Notes: generated by a model not told the origin, from the sequence alone. A stretch of DNA of 64,000 bases from Nocardioides sp. R-C-SC26 (GCF_021246465.1 NZ_JAHRHK010000001.1:162060-226059), one strand, 5' to 3'; counted from the stretch's first letter, positions 17,063 to 28,940 are shown. Program-made: numbers and translations.

Positions 17063-17096
17063 CTACACAGATTGAATAGTTCTTCAATTCGTGTAG
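17063..17096. promoter_or_regulatory. ArsR-type operator dyad between pckG and arsR-like gene
   Basis: CTACAC-N2-ATTGAA-N6-TTCAAT-N2-GTGTAG: two nested pairs of exact inverted hexamers in an unusually AT-rich island. The size and interrupted 12-2-12-like geometry resemble SmtB/ArsR operators. It sits 64 bases from the pckG start and 58 bases from the regulator start. Confidence 0.7.
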
Positions 17097-17153
17097 CGTG
17101 CTGTGCGACGCAATCGCGTCCGGGGGCAACCGACAGAGTAGGTGGTCGCGGCG

Positions 17154-17477
17154 ATGAGCGTGCCGCTGTATCAAGCCAAGGCGGAGTTCTTCAAGACTCT
17201 CGGCCACCCCACGCGCATCCGCATCCTCGAGCTGCTCTCCGAGCGCGACCACGCCGTGCACGAGCTGCTGGAGCAGATCCCGGTCGAGGCCAGCAATCTG
17301 TCCCAGCAGTTGGCCGTCCTGCGGCGCACCTCGCTGGTGGTCTCGCGTCGCCAGGCCGGCGAGGTGATCTACACCGTCAGCGCCCCGGAGGTGCGCGACC
17401 TCCTCGTCGCCGCTCGCCGGATCCTCAGCGGCCTGATCCGGGTCGACGGCGACGGCGAGCAGTCCGCGGCGTCCTGA
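17154..17477 (+). CDS. ArsR-family winged-helix transcriptional regulator
   Basis: The protein has 107 residues. The HTH reads LGHPTRIRILELLSER followed by recognition-helix region ASNLSQQLAVLRR and wing RRQAGEVIYTV, all typical of ArsR/SmtB repressors. It contains no cysteine, so the classical ELCVC thiol metal site is absent; another ligand site or no metal sensing is likely. It is divergent from pckG with a dyad between them, so repression of itself and possibly of pckG is a reasonable inference. The ATG at 17154 was preferred to the GTG at 17142 because AGGTGG lies just before the latter. Confidence 0.85.
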   Translation: MSVPLYQAKAEFFKTLGHPTRIRILELLSERDHAVHELLEQIPVEASNLSQQLAVLRRTSLVVSRRQAGEVIYTVSAPEVRDLLVAARRILSGLIRVDGDGEQSAAS

Positions 17478-17501
17478 CCCCGACGGCGCTCGGCGCTCTG
17501 A

Positions 17502-19730
<2,229 letters not shown>

Positions 19731-19802
19731 GCCGGGAATGATAGGAGCGGCGTGTTACGACAACCGGTGCGCACGCGAGCGGCCGGCAACGAAGGAGTGA
19801 CG

Positions 19803-20582
19803 ATGGGTGAGTTCGTGCGGCTCGAGGTGGCCGACGGCGTGGGCACGATCCGGCTGGACCGGCCGAAGATGAACGCGATCAGCATCCAGGTGCAGGACGA
19901 GTTGCGGGACGCCGCGGCCGAGGCGTCCGCGCGTGACGACGTCCGGGCGGTCGTCCTGTACGGCGGCGAGCGGGTCTTCGCCGCGGGCAACGACGTCAAG
20001 GAGATGGCCGACCTCTCCTACGCCGAGATGGTCAAGGTCTCCCACTCGATCACCTCCGCGGTCTCCGCCGTCGCGCGGATCCCCAAGCCGGTCGTGGCCG
20101 CGATCACCGGCTACGCGCTCGGCGGTGGCTGCGAGCTGGCCCTCGCCGCAGACGTGCGGATCGCCGCCGAGAACGCCACCCTCGGCCAGCCCGAGGTGCT
20201 GCTGGGCATCATCCCCGGGGCCGGGGGGACCCAGCGGCTGAGCCGGCTGGTCGGCCCGAGCAAGGCGAAGGACATCATCTTCACCGGCCGGTTCGTCAAG
20301 GCCGACGAGGCGCTGGCCATCGGGCTCGTCGATCGTCTGGTCCCGGCCGACCAGGTCTACAGCGAGGCCCTGTCGTGGGCTCGGCAGTTCAGCGGCGCGG
20401 CCTCCTACGCCGTCCGCGCGGCGAAGGAGTGCATCGACCGCGGCCTCGAAGTCGACCTCGAGACGGGTCTGGAGATCGAGCGCCAGCAGTTCGCGGCCCT
20501 GTTCGCCACCGAGGACCGCACGTCGGGCATGACCTCGTTCGTGGAGCAGGGGCCGGGCAAGGCGGTCTTCCACGGTCGCTGA
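19803..20582 (+). CDS. Enoyl-CoA hydratase/isomerase family protein
   Basis: The protein has 259 residues and a crotonase fold. The oxyanion-hole regions are FAAGNDVKEM and GYALGGGCELALAAD; the catalytic Glu of true hydratases is present in QPEVLLGIIPGAGGTQRL. It therefore probably hydrates 2-enoyl-CoA in fatty-acid beta-oxidation. GAAGGAG precedes the ATG. It is followed 243 bases later by etfBA, which accept electrons from acyl-CoA dehydrogenases, so the grouping fits fatty-acid degradation, although the gap suggests separate transcription. Confidence 0.9.
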   Translation: MGEFVRLEVADGVGTIRLDRPKMNAISIQVQDELRDAAAEASARDDVRAVVLYGGERVFAAGNDVKEMADLSYAEMVKVSHSITSAVSAVARIPKPVVAAITGYALGGGCELALAADVRIAAENATLGQPEVLLGIIPGAGGTQRLSRLVGPSKAKDIIFTGRFVKADEALAIGLVDRLVPADQVYSEALSWARQFSGAASYAVRAAKECIDRGLEVDLETGLEIERQQFAALFATEDRTSGMTSFVEQGPGKAVFHGR

Positions 20583-20825
20583 GGCGGGGCGTTCCGCGCC
20601 GGACCGAACGGTGTCCGTGGCGAGTGATCTCGGCCACGGAGGGCCGATTGCTGCTGGACGTAGGTACCGGCGGAAGTGAACCGACGGTAACCTCACCCGT
20701 TGGTTGCAGCGGCTCGTTGCATCCCGTGCTGGATCTCAAGCTGCATCCCTTGTCGCATCATCTGGCTGCGCCCGACGGCGCCGTCACCCGAGTGCAATCA
20801 GGAGGGGCCTCCGGGCCACACCACC

Positions 20826-21617
20826 ATGAACATTGTCGTCTGTGTGAAGTACGTCCCCGACGCGACCGCTGACCGGCGGTTCGAGTCGGACAACACCGTT
20901 GACCGCGACGGAGTCGACGGTCTGCTGTCCGAGCTCGACGAGTACGCGGTGGAGCAGGCGCTCCAGATCCGCGAGAAGCGCGAGGGCGAGGAGATCAAGG
21001 TGACCGCGCTCTGCGTCGGTCCCGACAAGGCCGTCGCCGCCGTCCGCAAGGCCCTGCAGATGGGCGCCGACGAGGGCGTTCACATCAACGACGACGCCAT
21101 CGCCGGCTCGGACGCGATCGCGACCTCGCTCGTGCTCGCCAAGGCCGTGGAGAAGATCGGCGTGCCCGACCTCGTCATGTGCGGTATGGCCTCGACCGAC
21201 GCTGGCATGAGCGTCGTCCCGGCGATGCTCGCCGAGCGTCTCGGGCTCCCGCAGGTCACCCTGGCCGCCGTCGTGGAGACCCAGGGCGACCAGGTCCGGA
21301 TCAAGCGCGACGGCGACACCGCGACCGAGGTCATCGGCGCGCAGATGCCGCTGGTGCTCTCGGTGACCGACCAGACCGGCGAGGCGCGCTACCCCTCCTT
21401 CAAGGGCATCATGGCCGCGAAGAAGAAGCCGCTGGAGACCCTGACCCTCGGCGACCTCGGCGTCGACGCTTCGGAGGTCGGCCTCTCCGTGTCGTGGAGC
21501 GAGGTGGCCGACACCGCCGCCCGCCCGCCGCGCACGGCCGGCGAGATCGTCAAGGACGAGGACGGCTCCGGCGCGACCGCGCTGACCGAGTTCCTCGCGT
21601 CGAAGAAGTTCATCTGA
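20826..21617 (+). CDS. etfB: Electron transfer flavoprotein beta subunit
   Basis: The protein has 263 residues and begins MNIVVCVKYVPD, the usual EtfB start, with the AMP-binding region GMASTDAGMSVVPAMLAERL and the recognition-loop area RYPSFKGIMAAKKKP. With EtfA it passes electrons from acyl-CoA dehydrogenases to the respiratory chain. A GGAGGGG lies about 20 bases before the ATG, farther than usual. It is 29 bases upstream of etfA in the same operon. Confidence 0.96.
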   Translation: MNIVVCVKYVPDATADRRFESDNTVDRDGVDGLLSELDEYAVEQALQIREKREGEEIKVTALCVGPDKAVAAVRKALQMGADEGVHINDDAIAGSDAIATSLVLAKAVEKIGVPDLVMCGMASTDAGMSVVPAMLAERLGLPQVTLAAVVETQGDQVRIKRDGDTATEVIGAQMPLVLSVTDQTGEARYPSFKGIMAAKKKPLETLTLGDLGVDASEVGLSVSWSEVADTAARPPRTAGEIVKDEDGSGATALTEFLASKKFI

Positions 21618-21646
21618 GCAGCGGACCAGGAAGAGGAGTTCACAAC

Positions 21647-22597
21647 ATGTCTGAGGTTCTGGTCCTCGTCGACCATGTCGACGGTGCCATCCGCAAGCCC
21701 ACCCTCGAGCTGCTGGCGATCGCCAAGCGGCTCGGCTCGCCGTCCGCCGTCTTCATCGGTGGTTCCGACCAGGCGTCGGGCGCCGCGGAGAAGTTGAAGG
21801 CGTTCGGCGCCGAGAAGATCTACGCCGTCGACGACGCCGAGATCAAGGGCTACCTGGTCGTCCCCAAGGTCGAGGTGCTCCAGCAGCTCGCCGAGAAGGC
21901 CTCGCCCGCCGCGATCCTGGTGGTGTCCAGCGGTGAGGGCAAGGAGATCGCGGGGCGTCTCGCCATCCGCCTGAAGTCCGGCCTGATCACCGACGCCGTG
22001 GACGTCGCCGACGACGGCACGACCACCCAGAGTGTCTTCGCCGGCAACTACACCGTGCAGGCCAAGGTGACCCAGGGCACGCCGATCATCGCGGTGAAGC
22101 CGAACGCGGCCGCCCCGGTGGAGGAGGCGGGCGCGGGTGCCGTCGAGGAGTTCGCCGCCACCATCTCCGACGACGCGAAGAAGGCTCAGATCGTGGCCTC
22201 GCAGCCGCGTCAGTCGACCGGACGCCCCGAACTGACCGAGGCCGCCATCGTGGTCTCGGGCGGTCGCGGCACCGGCGGCGACTTCGAGTCGGTGGAGAAC
22301 CTGGCCGACGCGCTGGGCGCTGCGGTCGGTGCCTCGCGCGCCGCCGTCGACTCGGGTTGGAAGCCGCACACCTTCCAGGTCGGCCAGACCGGCAAGGTCG
22401 TCTCGCCGCAGCTCTACGTCGCCAACGGCATCTCCGGCGCGATCCAGCACCGCGCCGGCATGCAGACCTCCAAGACGATCGTCGCGGTCAACAAGGACGA
22501 GGAGGCGCCGATCTTCGAGCTCGTCGACTTCGGCGTCGTCGGTGACCTGCACGCCGTCCTGCCGGCTGCCACCGAGCAGATCAACGCGCGCAAGTGA
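21647..22597 (+). CDS. etfA: Electron transfer flavoprotein alpha subunit
   Basis: The protein has 316 residues. The C-terminal FAD domain has the family signature [20 protein letters not shown] and [22 protein letters not shown]-type sequence near residues 255-305, which binds FAD at the subunit interface. It forms a heterodimer with EtfB. AGAGGAG precedes the ATG. It is convergent with the lysyl-oxidase-like gene across an inverted repeat that can terminate both. Confidence 0.96.
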   Translation: MSEVLVLVDHVDGAIRKPTLELLAIAKRLGSPSAVFIGGSDQASGAAEKLKAFGAEKIYAVDDAEIKGYLVVPKVEVLQQLAEKASPAAILVVSSGEGKEIAGRLAIRLKSGLITDAVDVADDGTTTQSVFAGNYTVQAKVTQGTPIIAVKPNAAAPVEEAGAGAVEEFAATISDDAKKAQIVASQPRQSTGRPELTEAAIVVSGGRGTGGDFESVENLADALGAAVGASRAAVDSGWKPHTFQVGQTGKVVSPQLYVANGISGAIQHRAGMQTSKTIVAVNKDEEAPIFELVDFGVVGDLHAVLPAATEQINARK

Positions 22598-22617
22598 CGA
22601 TCTGACCCACTCCGCAC

Positions 22618-22649
22618 GTCGACCCGTCTTCAAGTAAAGACGGGTCAAC
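22618..22649. terminator. Bidirectional terminator, copy 1 of a shared inverted repeat
   Basis: The arm GACCCGTCTT and its exact complement AAGACGGGTC flank a CAAGTA loop, extendable to 13 bp with one mismatch. It lies between the stops of etfA and the convergent lysyl-oxidase-like gene. The same 10-12 base arms recur at 60499-60538. Confidence 0.82.
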
Positions 22650-22661
22650 ACCGGGGGTGGG

Positions 22662-24218
22662 TCAGCGACCGCCCTCGAACCGATCCTGGGCCGGCTCGCT
22701 GACGATCCCGACCTTGGCCACGCGCAGGGTGCGCTTGCCCGGCGTGCCGCCGAGCCAGATCTTGCGCAGCGAGTCGTTGTTGGACTCGTCGCTCTCGACC
22801 AGATTGCGGCTGGGGTTGGCCGCCACCTCGATGTAGTAGGCGCCGTTGGGCAGATCGGCGATCTTGAACGACTGGCCGGCGCGGAACTGGGCGTAGGTGT
22901 CGCCCCAGCCCGAGAGCAGCACCTCGCGGATGGACCGCGAGGAGTAGTCGCCGCAGGCGGTCGAGAGGTCCTCGTTGTAAGCCTCCCATGTCGCGCCTCG
23001 CACCGTCAGGTCGACGGCGTCGGTGTTGGCGAGGCAGAACGCCTCCTTGCGGGACTTCACGATCCGCGACTTGTCCGCGCGCAGCAGCGTGTACGTCGCG
23101 AAGTCGCGGAAGTGCCAGTGCAGGTGGGTGTCCTTGGAGTCCCACTCGAAGGTGCCCACCGGCTGATAGCCGACCTGGTTGCCCTCGGCGTCGAAGAAGT
23201 ACTGGTAGCCGTCCATCAGGTCCTTGCCCGGACGGCGGAACCCGTCGACGACGAGCGGGCTGTCACCGGCGTTCCACACGGTCGCGGAGAACTGCAGGTA
23301 CTTGCCCGACGGGGAGAGCTGGATGCCCCAGGCCGGAAGCGACCGCAGATCCGGCGCAGGTCCGCCCTCCGACGGCGTGAGCCGGCGGCCTCGAGGACCC
23401 GAGGTCGAGGGAGCGTCCGGTGACACCGTCGCGCGTCCGACCGCATGGTGGCCTCCGCCGCCGTGCGGCTCCTCCTCGTAGGACTCCACGACGACGCGGG
23501 TACGGGCCGACGTCGGGCCCTTGACGCCGAGCGCTCGCGCGACGACGGGACGCAGCGACACCTCGACGTCGTAGCGGCCCGGGCGCATCAGCAGGCTGCC
23601 GTAGGGGTCGATCATGCTCGAGGCCCAGCCCTCTTGGATGCCCATCACGCCGCCGAGGCTGTACGGGTTGTACTGACACACCTGCGGGTAGGGCGAGGTC
23701 GGCGCCGCATCGGGCTCGGTGCGCTCGGTCACGGCGCCGAGACAGACATCGCGGGCGATGCCGTAGGCCTTGCCCGCAGGCTTGCCCTGGGCGTTGATCG
23801 GCTGCACGCGCAGCCGGATGAACCTGTCCAGGCCGGACAGCGTCTTCATCGAGCCGACCGGAAGGGTGCGGACGTGTCCACCCTGGTCGACGCTGGCGGT
23901 GACGGGCTTGCTGTAGGAGGTGCGGATCGCGTTCAGCTGGAACGAGGCACCGTGGGCGATCAATCGTGCGCCGAGATCGGAGTAGACCCGCGAGCCGCCG
24001 CCCATGACGACCTGGCGGCGCGGCACCGAGAGTTCGAGCGAGACGGCGTTGGGCGTCGGCTCACCGGGCGCCACCGACGTCGGAGCGTCGTCCGCCCGCG
24101 ACGCTGCCGAGGGGGCCGAAGCGGTCGCGCTGGCGAGTGCCGTACTGGGGGCGATCAGGGCGAGCCCCAGGCCCAGTGCTGTGGTGGCCACGGTGAGATG
24201 GCGGCGAGGTCGAGGCAC
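22662..24218 (-). CDS. Secreted lysyl-oxidase family copper amine oxidase
   Basis: The protein has 518 residues from the GTG at 24218, which has GGAGGAAAC directly upstream. A signal peptide covers residues 1-30 (RPRRH, hydrophobic core, ALASA). The C-terminal domain matches lysyl oxidase: copper ligands in THLHWHF (H365, H367, H369), then RKEAFCLANTD with K391 at the position of the LTQ-forming Lys, and GWGDTYAQF with Y442 at the position of the LTQ-forming Tyr. With all of these present it is predicted to be an active amine oxidase that deaminates primary amines outside the cell. Residues 250-290 form a Gly/His- and Ser/Pro-rich linker. The physiological substrate is unknown. Confidence 0.85.
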   Translation of the reverse strand: MPRPRRHLTVATTALGLGLALIAPSTALASATASAPSAASRADDAPTSVAPGEPTPNAVSLELSVPRRQVVMGGGSRVYSDLGARLIAHGASFQLNAIRTSYSKPVTASVDQGGHVRTLPVGSMKTLSGLDRFIRLRVQPINAQGKPAGKAYGIARDVCLGAVTERTEPDAAPTSPYPQVCQYNPYSLGGVMGIQEGWASSMIDPYGSLLMRPGRYDVEVSLRPVVARALGVKGPTSARTRVVVESYEEEPHGGGGHHAVGRATVSPDAPSTSGPRGRRLTPSEGGPAPDLRSLPAWGIQLSPSGKYLQFSATVWNAGDSPLVVDGFRRPGKDLMDGYQYFFDAEGNQVGYQPVGTFEWDSKDTHLHWHFRDFATYTLLRADKSRIVKSRKEAFCLANTDAVDLTVRGATWEAYNEDLSTACGDYSSRSIREVLLSGWGDTYAQFRAGQSFKIADLPNGAYYIEVAANPSRNLVESDESNNDSLRKIWLGGTPGKRTLRVAKVGIVSEPAQDRFEGGR

Positions 24219-24510
24219 GTTTCCTCCGAGCGACGGGTGCGGCCCGGTGCCGCACGCTGCCAAGGTAGACGCCGCGGATCGCCATTCGGTTGCGCGTCGG
24301 ATCGAGTGTCGCGCGGCCTGGGAGATCGCCTCGCCAGTGGTGCGTCCGAGAAGTTCTGAAACGGTTCGCGTGTTCCCGGTGCGTGCAGCGCAAGGCGGCC
24401 ATCGCGCAGGGCTACCCGGGGTATCTCCCGCCACGCCAACGCGGCGAGGTGCGTGCCATGGCGGCACCAACGGTCCGAGAACGTCGTGCTCTCGGCACTA
24501 GGCTGGTGCG

Positions 24511-25767
24511 GTGACCGACACCACCGCCGACGACGTCCGCACGCTCGCGGTGCGTGCCCGCGAGGCCAGCCACGATCTCGCGCTCGCCACCCGCTCCGTC
24601 AAGGACGCTGCGCTGCACGCGATGGCGGCCTCGTTGACCGACCACGAGGCGGAGATCCTCGCCGCAAACGCCGACGACGTCGCCCGCGCCGAGTCCGGTG
24701 GCACCCCGCCGAACGTCGTCGACCGGCTCCGCCTGACGACCGAGCGGCTCGAGGGCATGGCGCAGGGGCTCCGCGACGTCGCGGGGCTGGCCGACCCCGT
24801 CGGGGAGGTCGTGCGAGGCAGCACCCTCGCGAACGGCCTCGAGTTGCGGCAGGTGCGCGTCCCGTTCGGTGTCGTCGGGATGATCTACGAGGCTCGCCCG
24901 AACGTGACGGCGGACGCCGCAGGCATCTGCCTGAAGTCCGGCAACGCCGTCCTGCTGCGCGGCTCCTCGAGCGCTTCGTGCTCCAACGCGGCCATCGTCG
25001 CGGCACTGCGCGACGCCGTGGAGGACGTCGGGCTGCCCGCCGACGTCATCCAGCTGGTCCCGGCCGACTCCCACGACACCGTCAAGGCCCTGATGCGGGC
25101 GCGCGGGCTCGTGGACGTGCTGATCCCTCGCGGGGGAGCGGGCCTGATCCAGGCCGTCGTCGAGGAGTCCACGGTGCCGGTGGTCGAGACGGGTGTGGGC
25201 AACTGCCACGTCTACGTCGATGCGGCGGCCGACCTCGACCAGGCGCTGGCGGTCGTGATGAACGCCAAGACCCACCGCACCAGCGTCTGCAACTCCGCGG
25301 AGTCGCTGCTCGTGCATGCCGACCTCACGGACTCCTTCCTACCGCGCGTCGTGCAGGCCCTGCAGGAGGCCGGCGTGACGATCCACGGCGACGAGACGAC
25401 CGCGCGACTGCACGGCGTCGAGATCGCCTCCGAGGACGACTACGAGCGGGAGTACCTCTCCCTCGACATGTCCGTCGCGGTCGTCGCCGACGTCGACGCG
25501 GCGATCGCGCACATCCGTCGCTACTCCAGCGGTCACACCGAGGCGATCCTGACCCGTGACCAGGCGACCGCGCGGCGGTTCACCGCTGCGGTCGACTCGG
25601 CAGCCGTCCTGGTCAACGCGAGCACCCGGTTCACCGATGGCGGCGAGTTCGGCTTCGGCGCCGAGATCGGGATCAGCACGCAGAAGCTGCACGCCCGGGG
25701 GCCGATGGGGCTGCCGGAGATGACCTCGACCAAGTTCATCGTCACCGGCGACGGGCACGTGCGCTGA
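24511..25767 (+). CDS. proA: Glutamate-5-semialdehyde dehydrogenase
   Basis: The protein has 418 residues. It reduces glutamyl-5-phosphate to glutamate semialdehyde with NADPH in proline synthesis. Family hallmarks are [38 protein letters not shown] and the catalytic Cys in [17 protein letters not shown] -10-like box ends about 8 bases before the GTG, so the mRNA may be leaderless. No proB is adjacent in this window. Confidence 0.96.
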   Translation: MTDTTADDVRTLAVRAREASHDLALATRSVKDAALHAMAASLTDHEAEILAANADDVARAESGGTPPNVVDRLRLTTERLEGMAQGLRDVAGLADPVGEVVRGSTLANGLELRQVRVPFGVVGMIYEARPNVTADAAGICLKSGNAVLLRGSSSASCSNAAIVAALRDAVEDVGLPADVIQLVPADSHDTVKALMRARGLVDVLIPRGGAGLIQAVVEESTVPVVETGVGNCHVYVDAAADLDQALAVVMNAKTHRTSVCNSAESLLVHADLTDSFLPRVVQALQEAGVTIHGDETTARLHGVEIASEDDYEREYLSLDMSVAVVADVDAAIAHIRRYSSGHTEAILTRDQATARRFTAAVDSAAVLVNASTRFTDGGEFGFGAEIGISTQKLHARGPMGLPEMTSTKFIVTGDGHVR

Positions 25768-25830
25768 TCCGTGGCCCGTCGGCGCCGTCCAGGTGCCGGG
25801 GCGTCATCGCAGACCGGTAGGGTGCCGCGC

Positions 25831-26451
25831 GTGCACGAGGTGAGTCACGCGACGCACGCCGATCCGGCTGCCGAGCGGCTGTGGACCGGTGCCACCGTCA
25901 TCACGTTCGCGCGCACGATCGCCTCGTTCGCGCTGTGCCTGGTCGGCGTGTGGCAGGAGGACCTGACCTGGTTGGTCGTCGGCCTCGGCGTCTACTGGAT
26001 CGGCGACATGGCCGACGGCGCCTACGCACGCCGCTTCGACTGCGAGACGCGTATCGGCGGCGTCATGGACATGCTGTGCGACCGGCTCAACTGCGCGGCC
26101 TTCTACCTCGGCTTCGCGGCTCTGGAGCACGAGATGGTGCTGCCCGTCGCGATCTACCTCTTCGAGTTCATGGTCATCGACTTCTTCCTGTCGCTGGCCT
26201 TCCTCGCCTGGCCGATCCGCAGTCCCAACTACTTCTACGAGGTCGACCGCCGCATCTACATGTGGAACTGGTCGAAGCCGGCCAAGGCGGTGAACTCCTC
26301 GCTCTTCGCCGTGCTCCTGCTCGTCACCGGGTGGTGGTGGCTCGGCGTGATCATCGCGACCGCGCTCGTCGTCCTCAAGTGCGTCTCGCTGCGGTGGCTG
26401 CTGCAGCTCGGCCTTCCGGTTCCCCCGGTGACGGAGCGGAAGCCGGCCTGA
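25831..26451 (+). CDS. CDP-alcohol phosphatidyltransferase family membrane protein
   Basis: The protein has 206 residues from the GTG at 25831, which follows a TAGGGT -10-like box by 6-7 bases (probably leaderless). The complete family motif DG-x2-AR-x8-G-x3-D-x3-D is visible in DGAYAR, GGVMDMLCD, with six or so membrane spans. It transfers a phospho-alcohol from CDP-diacylglycerol or CDP-alcohol donors; which one cannot be told. Its stop overlaps the next ATG by one base. Confidence 0.85.
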   Translation: MHEVSHATHADPAAERLWTGATVITFARTIASFALCLVGVWQEDLTWLVVGLGVYWIGDMADGAYARRFDCETRIGGVMDMLCDRLNCAAFYLGFAALEHEMVLPVAIYLFEFMVIDFFLSLAFLAWPIRSPNYFYEVDRRIYMWNWSKPAKAVNSSLFAVLLLVTGWWWLGVIIATALVVLKCVSLRWLLQLGLPVPPVTERKPA

Positions 26452-26912
26452 TGTGGCTGTGGCTCACGACCTTTGCGATCAGCATCGCGTCGGCGCTCAT
26501 CCCGTTCCTGCCCATCGAGGTCTACATCCTCGGAGCCGGCGCTGCCGAGGGCGGCACCGGTACGGCGATCTCACTCGGCATCGCGGCCGGCGCCGGAGCC
26601 ACGGTCGGCAAGATCATCTGGTACGAGGCCGCCCGCCGCGGCGTCGACTCGGCGTGGGCGCAGAAGAAGCTCTCCAACCCCAAGATCCGAAGCGGCTACC
26701 TGCGGTGGCAGCAGCGGATGGAAGGTCGCCCGGTCTACGCCGTGGCGATTATGTTCCTGGCGGCGTCGGTAGGGGTGCCGCCGCTGCTGGTGATGGCAGC
26801 GGTGGGCGGTCTGCTGAAGATGCCGATGTGGCTGTTCATCCCGACCGTGTTCATCGGCCGCAGCCTGCGCTTCACGCTCCTCTTCCTCGGCGTGGACTTC
26901 GCCCTGCACTGA
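26451..26912 (+). CDS. Small VTT-domain (YqaA/DedA-like) membrane protein
   Basis: The protein has 153 residues with four likely spans. Paired glycine-rich re-entrant regions, GIAAGAGATVGKIIWYEAARR and GVPPLLVMAAVGGLLKMP, match the VTT/DedA fold that scrambles or flips lipids. It starts on the last base of the phosphatidyltransferase stop (TGATG), so the two are coupled, which supports a role in phospholipid metabolism or lipid flipping. Confidence 0.75.
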   Translation: MWLWLTTFAISIASALIPFLPIEVYILGAGAAEGGTGTAISLGIAAGAGATVGKIIWYEAARRGVDSAWAQKKLSNPKIRSGYLRWQQRMEGRPVYAVAIMFLAASVGVPPLLVMAAVGGLLKMPMWLFIPTVFIGRSLRFTLLFLGVDFALH

Positions 26913-27016
26913 GTCCGCGGCCGGCTGCGAGCGTGCGGCATCGCGACATCGTCGGGATGGGTGCCGCCCTCCGGGTCGGGCCGCGGCGGGGGCGTGCCAG
27001 CGGATAGGATGCGGCC

Positions 27017-27184
27017 ATGTCGTTGAGCCTGCTCCACACTGCCGTCCTCCGTGCGTCCGAGGAGGTCGAGCACCACGGTGACCCGGCCGTCTCGCCGTGG
27101 GTGATCGGCGGTCTCGCGCTCGCCATCCTGTTGGGCATGCTGTTCGCGCTGATGGCGTTCGGCGGGGGCCGGGACCACAGCTGA
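27017..27184 (+). CDS. Small single-span membrane protein upstream of nadD
   Basis: This 55-residue ORF has a polar N-terminal half ([11 protein letters not shown]), one membrane span at residues 28-48 and a short GGGRDHS tail. A TAGGAT -10 box ends 7 bases before the ATG, so it is probably leaderless and its promoter may drive nadD-rsfS-gpgP. It ends 10 bases before nadD. No known function; it has the look of a conserved hypothetical. Confidence 0.65.
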   Translation: MSLSLLHTAVLRASEEVEHHGDPAVSPWVIGGLALAILLGMLFALMAFGGGRDHS

Positions 27185-27194
27185 GTCCGATCCC

Positions 27195-27830
27195 GTGACC
27201 TCCGACGTCGGCACGACCTCGCGCCGACGCGTCGGCGTCATGGGGGGCACGTTCGACCCGATCCACCACGGGCACCTGGTCGCGGCCTCGGAGGCGCAGG
27301 CGTTCTTCGAGCTCGACGAGGTCGTCTTCGTGCCGACGGGCCAGCCCTGGCAGAAGGCCGACCGCAGCGTCTCGCCCGCCGAGCACCGGTATCTGATGAC
27401 GGTGGTGGCGACCGCGGCCAACCCGCGCTTCCGGGTCTCGCGCGTCGACATCGACCGGCCGGGACCCACGTACACGATCGACACCCTGCGCGATCTCTCG
27501 ATGACCATGCCGGACGCCGACCTGTACTTCATCACCGGGGCGGACGCCCTGACCGAGATCTTCGGCTGGCGCGAGGCCGACCGGCTCTTCGAGCTGGCGC
27601 ACTTCGTGGGGTGCGCGCGGCCGGGGTCGGAGTTCGATCCGGACACGATCGAGGCGATCCCGGCCGACCGGGTGACCCTGCTCGACATCCCCGCTCTGTC
27701 CATCAGCTCCACCGACTGCCGCGAGCGGCAGCGCCAGGGCCGGCCGGTCTGGTACCTGGTGCCCGACGGCGTCGTCCAGTACATCACCAAGCATCGGCTC
27801 TACACGGGGCCTCCGGAGGGACTTCCATGA
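27195..27830 (+). CDS. nadD: Nicotinate-nucleotide adenylyltransferase
   Basis: The protein has 211 residues. It adenylates nicotinate mononucleotide to deamido-NAD. The nucleotidyltransferase motif [12 protein letters not shown] is at about residues 18-29, and the C-terminal ISSTDCRER (normally ISST-x-I/V-R) is present with Asp-Cys in the variable positions. It overlaps rsfS by 4 bases (ATGA). The gene order nadD-rsfS-gpgP is the usual actinobacterial arrangement. Confidence 0.96.
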   Translation: MTSDVGTTSRRRVGVMGGTFDPIHHGHLVAASEAQAFFELDEVVFVPTGQPWQKADRSVSPAEHRYLMTVVATAANPRFRVSRVDIDRPGPTYTIDTLRDLSMTMPDADLYFITGADALTEIFGWREADRLFELAHFVGCARPGSEFDPDTIEAIPADRVTLLDIPALSISSTDCRERQRQGRPVWYLVPDGVVQYITKHRLYTGPPEGLP

Positions 27831-28204
27831 CCGCCACCGACTACGCGATCGAACTGGTCGTCGCCGCGGCGCGCGCCGCCAGCGACAAGCTCGCCCAGCA
27901 GATCATCGCCTTCGACGTCAGCGAGCAGCTCGCGATCACCGATGCGTTCGTGCTCGCCTCGGCCGGCAACGACCGCCAGGTCAAGGCGATCGTCGACGAG
28001 GTCGAGGACAAGCTCCGCGAGCTCGGCGCCAAGCCGATCCGTCGCGAGGGTCACAAGGAGGGCCGTTGGGTCCTCATCGACTACGGCGACATCGTGGTCC
28101 ACGTGCAGCACGAGGAGGAGCGTCAGTTCTACGCCCTCGAGCGGCTGTGGCGCGACTGCCCGACGATCACGCTGCCGGCGGACGTCGTCTCGCGCGAGCG
28201 GTGA
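27827..28204 (+). CDS. rsfS: Ribosome silencing factor
   Basis: The protein has 125 residues and the RsfS/Iojap fold. It binds uL14 on the 50S subunit and blocks joining with 30S during nutrient limitation. Visible family stretches are [42 protein letters not shown] and REQFY-like [12 protein letters not shown]. It is coupled on both sides by 4-base overlaps (ATGA with nadD, GTGA with the phosphatase). Confidence 0.96.
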   Translation: MTATDYAIELVVAAARAASDKLAQQIIAFDVSEQLAITDAFVLASAGNDRQVKAIVDEVEDKLRELGAKPIRREGHKEGRWVLIDYGDIVVHVQHEEERQFYALERLWRDCPTITLPADVVSRER

Positions 28205-28827
28205 CCCGCTCCCTGGTCCTGCTGCGTCACGGCCGCACCGCCTGGAACGCCGAGCGTCGGATCCAGGGGCAGCTCGACGCGCCGCTGGACGACGTCGGGC
28301 GCGCGCAGGCGCGCGCCGTCGCGCCCGTGGTCGGTGCGCTCGCGCCGACGCTGGTGTGGTCCTCGGACCTCTCGCGCGCCCAGAAGACCGCCGAGGCCGT
28401 CGCGGGGGAGTGTGGACTCGCCGTCCGCACCGACGAGCGGCTGCGGGAGACCTGCCTCGGCGATCGCCAGGGCATCACCCACGACGAGTACGCCGAGCGC
28501 TACCCCGACGAGTTCGAGCGCTTCCGACTCGGCGAGTGGGACGGCATCCCCGGCGGGGAGTCCACCGCCGAGGTCGGCGTGCGGATGCTCGCGGTGCTGG
28601 GCGACGTGCTCGCCGGCCTCGGAGCCGGCGAGACCGGTGTCGTCGTCAGCCACGGCGCTGCGATCCGGATCGCCGTCGGCACCGTGCTGGGGTGGGATCC
28701 GGCCACCGTGTTCACCTTTCGTGGCCTGGAGAACTGCGGCTGGGTTCACCTCGTCGAGGTCGAGCCGACGGGCGGTGATCCGTGGTCCGGGTGGCGCCTG
28801 CTGGCCTACAACCGCACCGCTCCCTGA
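28201..28827 (+). CDS. Histidine phosphatase, GpgP-like
   Basis: The protein has 208 residues and belongs to the phosphoglycerate-mutase-like phosphatases: RHG motif LLRHGRTAWN at residues 7-16, second catalytic His in VVVSHGAAIR, and Glu in RLRETCLGD. In mycobacteria the gene in this exact position is gpgP, glucosyl-3-phosphoglycerate phosphatase of methylglucose lipopolysaccharide synthesis, so that role is plausible by synteny but other substrates are possible. GTGA overlap with rsfS. Confidence 0.85.
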   Translation: MTRSLVLLRHGRTAWNAERRIQGQLDAPLDDVGRAQARAVAPVVGALAPTLVWSSDLSRAQKTAEAVAGECGLAVRTDERLRETCLGDRQGITHDEYAERYPDEFERFRLGEWDGIPGGESTAEVGVRMLAVLGDVLAGLGAGETGVVVSHGAAIRIAVGTVLGWDPATVFTFRGLENCGWVHLVEVEPTGGDPWSGWRLLAYNRTAP

Positions 28828-28940
28828 CGGCGTCTGGGGCTGCCGTCCGACCAGCCGTCGCGGGGAGCGACCCCAGATTTCACCTTCGCCACCCCCGTTG
28901 CTAATGTTCTCCGAGTCGCCGACGTGTCGGTGATGACCCC

